64,000 bases of DNA from NCBI GenBank assembly GCA_964567745.1, contig CAZMNY010000045.1, positions 3,241 through 67,240 on the forward strand, written 5' to 3'. Below, piece after piece: positions 8,505 to 15,015 of this stretch (position 1 is the stretch's first letter; each line of letters opens with the position of its first letter). The position numbers and the translations under genes were made by a program. The stretch is from CAZMNY01 sp964567745 (lineage in GTDB: Bacteria; Planctomycetota; Planctomycetia; Pirellulales; Pirellulaceae). Under the pieces are notes generated by a model. That model was given only the letters and a program-made list of their open reading frames with translations, did not search any database and was not told the DNA's origin.

Positions 8505-9179
8505 TCATCTGCCATCCTGAAGAAAAACAGGCACCGTTGCGAACCACACACACGCGGCGACCACGCCTAAGCCGAACAGAACTGTGCCGATGATCCCGAG
8601 ATTTCTTCCGGCGGTCGTCAGACTCTCGCCGGAAGGATCCATTTTGCCCGACCGCATCGCGGAGAGGTCATTGCCACCCATTATCCAGGCCGCGATCCCA
8701 AGCGGGGCGCATACAATTAGACTGAGGATGCCAAGCACGAGGACGAGTGCGGCTCTGTGCGCCTGCAGAGACGGATGATGTACTTGCCCGGCTGTTGTGA
8801 TCCCCGGATTGTACGGCGATTCTGCAGACGGCGAGCGACCGGAAAATACCGCGGCCAACAGGAGGCCGAAAGCTGTGACTCGAAGCAGCGTAGAGGCTAC
8901 ACGCAAAAGTAACATTTGCCGCTGGATTTGCTGCAACTCTCCACGAGCTTCATTGAGAGCCTCGATGAGGTAGCCCTCAATGAACGGGAGCGCGAGCGTC
9001 ATCACGAATAGGAGTGCGCAGCTTGCTAAGGCAAGGGCAGCCGGCGCGGCGAACCGCTTAAGGTACGTCAGCGAAATGACAACACCCACCATGTACAGCA
9101 GGAGCATCGGCGCGTGATACGGGAGCTGGCGGCTGACGAAGGAAATCACATCCACATTAATTCTCCGTCTCTGGGGCAT
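8505..9179 (-). CDS. DUF4190-like multi-pass membrane protein (cassette)
   Basis: 224 residues from the ATG at 9179, which overlaps the GTTATG end of the preceding attC; a GTG about 24 bases further in is also possible. Hydrophobic segments near 26-43, 45-66, 95-113, 145-170 and 195-217 (counted roughly). The C-terminal part LGIAAWIMGGNDLSAMRSGK followed by a MDPSG loop and LGIIGTVL matches a planctomycete family often labelled DUF4190. Role unknown; these proteins are usually small integral membrane proteins. It lies between two attC sites as a single-gene cassette. Confidence 0.65.
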   Translation of the reverse strand: MPQRRRINVDVISFVSRQLPYHAPMLLLYMVGVVISLTYLKRFAAPAALALASCALLFVMTLALPFIEGYLIEALNEARGELQQIQRQMLLLRVASTLLRVTAFGLLLAAVFSGRSPSAESPYNPGITTAGQVHHPSLQAHRAALVLVLGILSLIVCAPLGIAAWIMGGNDLSAMRSGKMDPSGESLTTAGRNLGIIGTVLFGLGVVAACVWFATVPVFLQDGR

Positions 9180-9263
9180 AACGAATTGCATCACCGGGCC
9201 GTGACGGGTGATACTCCATGTGAAATCGGCACCGACACGGCTCGGCGCATGCGTTTGTTAGCT
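9176..9263 (-). other. attC site
   Basis: 88 bp. Minus strand: AGCTAACAAACGCATG start and CAATTCGTTATGCCCC end. Arms GCATGCGCCGAGCCGTG and CACGGCCCGGTGATGC form a long stem with unpaired bases. Both core boxes are well preserved, making this the clearest attC in the array. Confidence 0.8.
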
Positions 9264-9320
9264 GGCCTATGCCCCGCGATGTCTCATCATGAAGGGATTA
9301 TGCCGAGCAACCGCCTGCAT

Positions 9321-9692
9321 TCAATTGGCACGTTGACGAGTAGCTCGTAAACTCACGATTGCCGCGTCCACTCGCTCCTCGACAACAGAAGAAGAATCGT
9401 CACTGAATGTGTTGAAGAGGTTTCGGTCCCCGGACAAGAAGCAGACTGAAACAGCTCGGGTATAAGAATCTGGAGCGTCTAATCCCTCTTCCATAACGGG
9501 CGTCAAAGCAGGGTCCGATTGATCCATCAAAAGGTGAATGAGTGCGTCTGTTTCGTCCCAGCTAAGGTCGGGCGACCAGATATCCTTACAGCCGAATATG
9601 CGACGGCTGAATGTGATCCCGCAACCCCTCCACCGCTTCGATATCGGGGGAGTGAACTGCCCCACGGACTTGAGCGAGGAATTCACTGTCAC
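9321..9692 (-). CDS. Hypothetical protein following DUF4177 gene (same cassette)
   Basis: 123 residues if started at the GTG that directly follows the TAA of the DUF4177 gene, so translation would be coupled. The second half looks protein-like: ETDALIHLLMDQSDPALTPV, ALTPVMEEGLDAPDSYTRAV and SVVEERVDAAIVSLRATRQR. The first 40 residues are less convincing and a later start or a small frameshift is possible. No family recognised. It shares a cassette with the upstream gene, an uncommon two-gene arrangement. Confidence 0.4.
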   Translation of the reverse strand: MTVNSSLKSVGQFTPPISKRWRGCGITFSRRIFGCKDIWSPDLSWDETDALIHLLMDQSDPALTPVMEEGLDAPDSYTRAVSVCFLSGDRNLFNTFSDDSSSVVEERVDAAIVSLRATRQRAN

Positions 9693-9905
9693 TTAAGCAT
9701 CAACCTCCGTCTCTCGCTCAAGCAGTAGATTTAGCCCGCCTTTCCACGACGTGATCGAACGCAAGCTGAACTCACCGTAGAGGCGGTTGAGTCGCCATCC
9801 GTCTTTCCCGAACTCGTTGAGGGCTTCAACAAGTTGCTCTTCGTTGCCTTCGCCGGTCTCGAGGGCGAGATAGTGGATTTTGTATTCGTATTGTTTTTGG
9901 TTCAT
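9693..9905 (-). CDS. DUF4177-like small protein (cassette)
   Basis: 70 residues: MNQKQYEYKIHYLALETGEG opens like DUF4177 proteins and is followed by LVEALNEFGKDGWRLNRLYG and a LLLERE-type end. This pattern (aromatic EYK strand, helix, GxxGWxL turn, strand ending LxRE) is typical of DUF4177, small cytoplasmic alpha/beta proteins without known activity. ATG start at 9905. First gene after the attC at 9993-10081. Confidence 0.65.
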   Translation of the reverse strand: MNQKQYEYKIHYLALETGEGNEEQLVEALNEFGKDGWRLNRLYGEFSLRSITSWKGGLNLLLERETEVDA

Positions 9906-9992
9906 TGCGTGTTCCGTCAGGGTTTAGATCGTTGACAACAAGGTATTCACTGATGGACACGGCTTCTTGCCACGACCAGCGGTGATAGACGA

Positions 9993-10081
9993 CGAACGTC
10001 CAAAATCACCCGGTCGCGACGAGAGATTCTCAATTGTCATAACGCCCGACTTCGCGACTCGGGTGCATTTTTTTGTTCAAG
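9993..10081 (-). other. attC site next to the IS91-like element
   Basis: 89 bp. Minus strand: TTGAACAAAAAAATGCACCC at the start (box GAAC for TAAC) and TTTTGGACGTTCG at the end. Arms TGCACCCGAGTCGCGA and TCGCGACCGGGTGA pair with unpaired bases. Very similar on both flanks to the site at 12519-12613, suggesting common descent. The degenerate core boxes suggest an old site. The IS91-like gene begins about 105 bp to its right, so the gene that once preceded this attC has been separated from it. Confidence 0.65.
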
Positions 10082-10185
10082 GAAGCCGCTGCGCGGCAGA
10101 CGGAGGTGTACTGTGATCATAGCGAATCGTTGAGATCGCGAGGCATCTTTGAAAGACGTTTTCACGTTTTTCAAGGAGATCGATC

Positions 10186-11103
10186 ATGACGAGTTTGCGA
10201 CAGAGGATGACAGGGGATTTGCAATTGCGGGGGCTGCGCGTGAGAACGCAAGAAGCCTACCTGCAGTTCGCGCGTCGTTTTCCAAGCGAAGCCTATTCCG
10301 CCATGTTTCGCGCCTCGGGCGAAGCGATGAAGACCTTGGCCGCCGATCCCAAACGACTCGGCGCCAAGGAGATCGGGTTCTTCGGCGTGTTGCAGACATG
10401 GGGACGCGACTTGAATTATCATCCCCATGTGCACTACGTCGTCCCGGGTGGCGGGATCGACGAGGACGGCGAGTGGCGATCGACGGCCGCCAATTTCTTC
10501 TTGCCCTGCGAGCCGCTCTCGATTCTCTACCGAGAGAAACTGCGAGCGGCATTGAATGAGGCGGGCCTGCTGCAAGAGGTCGACCCGGCCGTTTGGGAGC
10601 AGTCGTGGATCGTCGATTGCAAGGCGGTCGGCGACGGCGCGGCGGCAGTGCAATATCTTGCGGCCTACGTGTTCCGGGTGGCGATCTCGGACGAACGCAT
10701 TGTCTCGTGCGACGATGACACCGTCACGTTTCGTTACCGACCCAGCGGTTCGCGGCGAGACCGCACGATGACGCTTGAAGCCGCCGAGTTTGTCCGCCGA
10801 TTTCTGCAGCACGTGTTGCCGCCGAGGCTGCAGAAAGTCAGGCACTACGGTCTGCTGAGTCCGCGCGCGAAACGACCGCTCGTATCGACCAAGTGGCTCG
10901 TCGCCCTCGCGCTCGGCCGTATCCACTGGATGCTCTGGTTGGTCGAAATCGCGGCGCCGACCGCGGCCGATGTTGTTTGCGCCGAGTGCGGCGGAGCGAT
11001 GTTTGTCGTCGAGTTCATTCCGAGCCCAACACCATCGCGGTTGCGGAGTCATCCGCCGCCTCGCAGTCAGGACCGACATCAATCCGCCACAACCGCCCTC
11101 TAA
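10186..11103 (+). pseudogene. Hybrid ORF: integrase N-terminus fused to IS91-family HUH transposase
   Basis: 305 codons after a strong AAGGAGATCGATC ribosome site. Residues 1-32 (MTSLRQRMTGDLQLRGLRVR, then TQEAYLQFARRF) match the start of the tyrosine integrase usually encoded beside IS91-type transposases in planctomycetes. From about residue 33 the protein is an IS91 transposase: HPHVHYVVPGGG carries the HUH metal site and YLAAYVFRVAIS the catalytic Tyr pair; CAECGG near the end is half a zinc finger. The transposase N-terminal zinc-finger region and most of the integrase are missing, so an internal deletion joined two genes. Probably inactive. Only + strand gene inside the array. Confidence 0.75.
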
Positions 11104-11490
11104 AATCGCGTTCGCACGAACCTCGCGTCAACGTCCCCGTTCGCGGTGCGCGCACGCCAGGCGATTTCGGATGAACTCAAGCTTCCTCGCCCAATTGAAC
11201 AGCTGCCGACGCCTCAAGAATCCACGTCAAGCCAACTCTCAATCGACGCGACTCGTCAAAACCACGCCGAATCCCAACACGCAACGCCGCAGAGAACGCC
11301 ACCACTCGAACCGTTTCCCTAAAGAACAAGCCCGACTCGCCAATCGCCGGGCTTCTTGAACAATCGATTTGACGCTCGGCTCATCGCTCGGCAACTCACC
11401 CCTCATCCTCTACGCCACGCCAGTCCATCGCGCCAGATTTCCGCGGATGCACGCGAGGACAAATCCTCGGTGTTGGACAAATCCTCGGTG
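11104..11490. other. Non-coding stretch after the IS91-like ORF
   Basis: No supported gene. It holds a GC-rich hairpin at about 11325-11353 (AAGCCCG ... CGGGCTT followed by CTT), a plausible terminator or end structure of the IS91-like element, and a perfect 18 bp tandem duplication at 11457-11492. The right end of the inserted element should be here but no boundary could be fixed. Confidence 0.4.
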
Positions 11491-11492
11491 TT
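11457..11492. repeat. 18 bp perfect tandem duplication
   Basis: GGACAAATCCTCGGTGTT occurs twice head to tail. The second copy overlaps the stop codon (11491-11493) of the TPR-like cassette gene, so the duplication lies just beyond that gene, where its attC would be expected. It could be a footprint of the event that brought in the IS91-like element. Confidence 0.7.
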
Positions 11493-12498
11493 ACACCGCC
11501 TTTCGTTTACGTTGGAACTCTTTCTTTAGCCTTTCTTGGTATTGCAGCATGCGAAAGTTAAAGACGTGGTTCGGTTCAAAAAGCAACGCTTGGCGGTTGA
11601 AGAACTGCACAATCAGTTTCTCTCTGTCAGTCGAGCTGAACCGATCAGCGATCTCGCATTGCGCCAATAGCAGCATGTCGTTGAGCCACGGAAAATCGTT
11701 TGGGTCAATGGTAACATCCTTGAGAATCCGAAGGGCGTCCGCAGCATTGTCGCAATCGCGCGCGTGCAGAATTGCGGCCTGTGTACGTTGCATGCCGACA
11801 GGAATCTTGTGCTTGGCCTGTTGGGCACAGAACTCTTCGAGTTGTGTTAAATGACTTTGAAAGTTTCCGGATTCAATGCAGTCGACGAGTTCGCGAAGCC
11901 GGTCAAAGTCGTAGTCAGACAGTTTCGTGGCGGCCTGTTCCGTTATTGATCTGAGTCGGGATAAATCTCGCTGAAGTTCGAGAAACGCACCTAGGTGTGC
12001 CCACGTTTCGCCGAAGAAGGGTAACCCGCGAACGTAAACGAAATGATCGTCCGCAATTTTCAACTCGTAGTAGGCGTCCAAAAGTGGTAGTACGTAGTCT
12101 ATAGCCTTGTCGACGTGATCCCACAAATACGCGTAACGAGCCTGTGCAATCGCGTATGCGGCAGTGATCTTGGGGAATGTGGCCGCGTCGAACAAAGCCA
12201 GCATGTTGGAAACGTCGCCAATGCGTTCGTACTCTTGGCCGAGTGCGAATGCGATGTCGCTAGAATCAGGACAAGCGGACCGGCCATCGATGAATCGTTT
12301 CAACGCTTCATCGCGGTCGCCGCGCTGGAAGGCGGCGATGCCCCAGAAATGATACCAAGTCTCGCGTTCGGCGTCGTTGAGGCGTTTTGTTTTGAAGCGA
12401 GACAACTCGATCTCAAGTTGGTCGACGCGCCCCTCTTCTTGCAGTTTGTCGACCAACGTCGCGATGCGATTTTCGTCACGTGAGCCGAACAGTGCCAT
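11491..12498 (-). CDS. TPR-like helical repeat protein (cassette)
   Basis: 335 residues from the ATG at 12498, the first start after the attC core; the frame is open upstream only through attC sequence. All-helical, soluble protein with tetratricopeptide-like pairs such as YHFWGIAAFQRGDRDEALKR, SDIAFALGQEYERIGDVSNM and AILHARDCDNAADALRIL. TPR repeats mediate protein-protein contacts. No signal peptide. At 1 kb it is the largest intact cassette gene here. Its own attC is not adjacent: the IS91-like element lies between it and the next attC (9993-10081). Confidence 0.65.
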   Translation of the reverse strand: MALFGSRDENRIATLVDKLQEEGRVDQLEIELSRFKTKRLNDAERETWYHFWGIAAFQRGDRDEALKRFIDGRSACPDSSDIAFALGQEYERIGDVSNMLALFDAATFPKITAAYAIAQARYAYLWDHVDKAIDYVLPLLDAYYELKIADDHFVYVRGLPFFGETWAHLGAFLELQRDLSRLRSITEQAATKLSDYDFDRLRELVDCIESGNFQSHLTQLEEFCAQQAKHKIPVGMQRTQAAILHARDCDNAADALRILKDVTIDPNDFPWLNDMLLLAQCEIADRFSSTDREKLIVQFFNRQALLFEPNHVFNFRMLQYQERLKKEFQRKRKAV

Positions 12499-12518
12499 CG
12501 GATGAGTGCCTCTTGGCG

Positions 12519-12613
12519 GTGTAACGGCTAAAATCACCGGGTCGAGAGAAAAGTATGATGAGCGCAGCGAACGCGCGGCGCAATTCGGCTCCGGTGCATT
12601 TTTTTTGTTATCC
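12519..12613 (-). other. attC site (first clear site after attI side)
   Basis: 95 bp. Minus strand: GGATAACAAAAAAAATGCAC at the start, TTTTAGCCGTTACACC at the end. Arms TGCACCGGAGCCGAA and TCGACCCGGTGA pair imperfectly with unpaired bases. The start ATG of the TPR-like gene is about 20 bp beyond it. Confidence 0.75.
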
Positions 12614-12742
12614 CACGTATTACCCGGTTCATTACAGTTTGATTCCTGAAATCGGTGTGCCCGCCAGAGATAGGCACCCCATTCCATAACTCGATGTCAC
12701 GGCCACCGGTGAAATGGTGTGCAACATCATAAGTGGAGCCTC

Positions 12743-12943
12743 TTATTCGAGCAAATAATTCACAATCATCGCGCCGACGGCCGCAGCAACAAGGAAGCCG
12801 ACATAGACTAATGCCAAGTAACATCCTGAATTGGCAGTCTTGAAAAAAATTCCCGGATTGATGCTGTGCCCACAGCCTGGACACGAGATCGCTTGCTTTG
12901 AGACTTGGTGGCCGCAAGCTGGACATTGCTCGAGTGTTGACAT
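12743..12943 (-). CDS. Zinc-ribbon membrane peptide, first cassette gene
   Basis: 66 residues: two CPxCG knuckles (CPACG near 8-12, CPGCG near 22-26) forming a four-Cys zinc ribbon, then one membrane helix (LALVYVGFLVAAAVGAMIV). ATG at 12943 preceded by AAAGGACAAGATA, a good ribosome site. Tail-anchored zinc ribbons are common in planctomycetes; function unknown. It lies directly beside the presumed attI junction, the position best placed for expression from an integron promoter. Confidence 0.7.
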   Translation of the reverse strand: MSTLEQCPACGHQVSKQAISCPGCGHSINPGIFFKTANSGCYLALVYVGFLVAAAVGAMIVNYLLE

Positions 12944-12949
12944 TATCTT

Positions 12950-12962
12950 GTCCTTTAACGAT
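12950..12962 (-). other. Candidate attI/first-cassette junction
   Basis: Minus strand ATCGTTAAAGGAC contains a GTTAAAG core close to the GTTRRRY recombination consensus, located between the first cassette gene and the intI-side leader. In integrons the attI crossover sits exactly here. Flanking IntI-binding repeats were not identified, so this is inference from position and the short core. Confidence 0.35.
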
Positions 12963-13173
12963 CTAGAAGACGTTGCTTGTCAGTGTTTCTAGTGGGTCTT
13001 GGATTGTAAAGCCCATTGGTGCTGTTCGTTCAAAATGTAGCCGAACGCGGTGTTGCAGCCTTCTTGAGCCTGCGCGTGCGGTTCATCTTGGTGGGAAACT
13101 AAAATCGGCTGAACCCTCCCTGCACGACATCCGACGCACCCTCAGCCGTTTGGCTGATCAGCCTGTCACTGCC

Positions 13174-14431
13174 GTGCCGATTTCGACTCGCTTTGAGTCG
13201 ACGAGCCAACAACGGCGCGGCGGCCGTGTCGACGAGCGCGAGCCCAAAATCGTCCAGAAGATGCGAACGGAATTGCGACTGCGGCATAAGACCCTGCAGA
13301 CCGAACGCTCCTATGTCGGCTGGGTCCGACGATTTGTCCTCCACTGCCAGTCCGATCAACTACATCGCTTCGGCGAAAAAGAAGTCACCGCCTTTCTCAC
13401 CGAGCTGGCCGTCCAAGGCAACGTCACTCCAAGCACCCAAAATCAAGCCAAGTGCGCGCTGCTGTTCCTCTATCAAACCGTGTTGCAACGGGAACTTGCC
13501 TTCCTCGATGTCTCGCCAGCCAAAAAGCCCGAACGGCTGCCGGTTGTGCTGAGCCGAAATGAAATTGCATCGCTCTTGCCGGAATTCTGCGGCTTGAAAA
13601 AAATGATGTTTCTGACCATGTACGGCACCGGCGTGAGACACCGCGAGTGCCTGCGCTTGCGAGTGAAAGACAGTCGGTTTCGATCAAGGCTACATTGTTG
13701 TCCGCTCAGGCAAAGGTGATAAAGATCGAATCACCGTCCTGCCCGAGCTATGCCGGGATGAACTGCAATTTCAAATTGAACGCGTCCGGCGACAACACCA
13801 ACGTGATCTCGAAGCGGGCTACGGCGACGTCTAGCTTCCCTACGCACTCGAACGTAAATACCCGATCGAGTCCAATGCCTTCGCCTGGCAGTGGATCTTC
13901 CCCTCCGACCAATTTACGCTCGACCCCCGCAGCGGACAGCGGAGGCGGCATCACGTCGGCGAAGACTTCTTTCGAAAAGCGTTTAAGTCGAGCCTCAGTC
14001 GAGTCGGTCTGACTAAGAATGCATCACCCCATTCGCTACGACACAGCTTTGAGACCCATATGCTCGAAGACGGTGCCGATATTCGCACCGTTCAAGAACT
14101 GCTCGGCCATAAAGACCTGAGCACGACCATGATCTACACCCATGTCATGAATCGCCCCGGACTCGCCGTCACCAGCCCCGCCGATCTGCTCGACTCCCGA
14201 TTGGCCTCACCCACAAGCCCACCTGCCTTGCCTCATCCGGCCTCCGCCTACCGAACGCCCACAAACAGCATTTCAATCAACGGCGTTCCAATCAACAACC
14301 CTGCGGGTGGCGGAATTCCCAATGACAGAATGTCAGGCGGCGGAATTCCCATCAACAGAATTCAAGACGGTGGATTCCAAAACGGTAGAACGCCAAACGG
14401 CAGGCGAACCGGTGGCAGGTTTTCGGATTGA
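13174..14431 (+). pseudogene. intI: Integron integrase IntI, frameshift plus nonsense mutation
   Basis: Tyrosine recombinase of the integron class. Frame one (to about 13671) gives LRLRHKTLQTERSYVGWVRR, NVTPSTQNQAKCALLFLYQT and the catalytic Arg in MYGTGVRHRECLRLRVKD. One extra A near 13672 shifts the frame; the next frame continues GFDQGYIVVRSGKGDKDR (catalytic Lys). A TAG at 13832-13834 replaces a residue in GYGDV-stop-LPYALERK; ALERKYP begins the IntI-specific helix region. Then PHSLRHSF (His, Arg), LLGHKDLSTT (His) and IYTHV (Tyr) complete the active site. All catalytic residues survive, so decay is recent or one or both breaks are sequencing errors. Start uncertain: GTG 13174 or ATG 13261. 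Confidence 0.8.
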
Positions 14432-15015
14432 GGAAACAGGCGCGGATCGACGGACTGTACGTGAGGGCCGCCGCCCACAATACGAACTTAGTCATAGCAC
14501 TCGTTGCAGTCGCTTGACTCTCAGCTTGCTCACAACCGGATGCCACGAGCTATGCCTATGAGGATTCACAAGGCGTCGCCATTCGAAGAACAAAACTCGT
14601 TGTTGACTATCGATTGTATTCATGGCGTCGCCATGACGAATGTCACCCCATGCCCGCGACAACACGTTAACCGGCGTTAAGCGACAACTCTCGCCGCTCC
14701 AACCAACAAGGAATGATGACGGCTGAAGGACCGCGCACGGAGTGAAGGCAGCGGAGTAAGAAAGGGGGCTCACGCGGAGAGCGCGAAGAGTGTCGGAAGC
14801 GCATTCGTCTTCGCGCCATCGTGTCGTCCGTCAACGTTATAAAGAACGCGACTTTCTCTCTTCTTCATCTTGTCGATCATGTTAATCCTGTCCAGAAAAA
14901 AGAGACAGGATCAACGGGATTTTCAGGATACGACGAAAGGAAGCGCATTCGTCTTCGCGCGCCATCTCTTCGTCCGTCAGCGTCTTGCGCCGACTCCGCC
15001 AGTGAGTATTAACGT
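14432..15015. other. Intergenic region with hairpin and flanking direct repeats
   Basis: No gene supported. It contains an inverted repeat at 14881-14915 and, on both sides, near-identical direct copies of a segment starting GGAAGCGCATTCGTCTTCGC (about 14795-14836 and 14939-14982). Motifs such as 'cgcggagagcgcgaagag' are of a type scattered between genes in planctomycetes. Separates the integron from the SGNH/DUF1080 gene. Confidence 0.5.
14795..14982. repeat. Direct repeats bracketing an inverted repeat
   Basis: Two copies of about 42 bp (GGAAGCGCATTCGTCTTCGC..., continuing with GCCATC and CGTCCGTCA-CG) at 14795-14836 and 14939-14982 flank a hairpin: GTTAATCCTGTC at 14881-14892 and GACAGGATCAAC at 14904-14915, one mismatch, 11-base A-rich loop. 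Could be a small non-autonomous repeat or a strong bidirectional terminator. Confidence 0.55.

Larger units (their letters stand above)
5829..14431 (-). mobile_element. Chromosomal integron: decayed intI plus minus-strand cassette array
   Basis: A broken IntI-type integrase on the + strand (13174-14431) is followed to its left by an array in which every cassette-like gene lies on the minus strand, pointing away from intI, the standard integron geometry. Between genes lie imperfect palindromes at 12519-12613, 9993-10081, 9176-9263, 8358-8487, 7077-7165 and 6374-6457, plus a truncated one at 7680-7713. They share GTTA/TAAC ends and GC-rich arms with unpaired bases. Cargo is mostly small proteins of unknown function. 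A damaged IS91-like element interrupts the array. The left limit is uncertain. The array is probably static unless IntI is supplied in trans. Confidence 0.75.

Noticed and set aside
10171..11082. Long minus-strand open frame opposite the IS91-like ORF
   Set aside because: Antisense shadow; the + strand carries clear HUH and YxxxY motifs.
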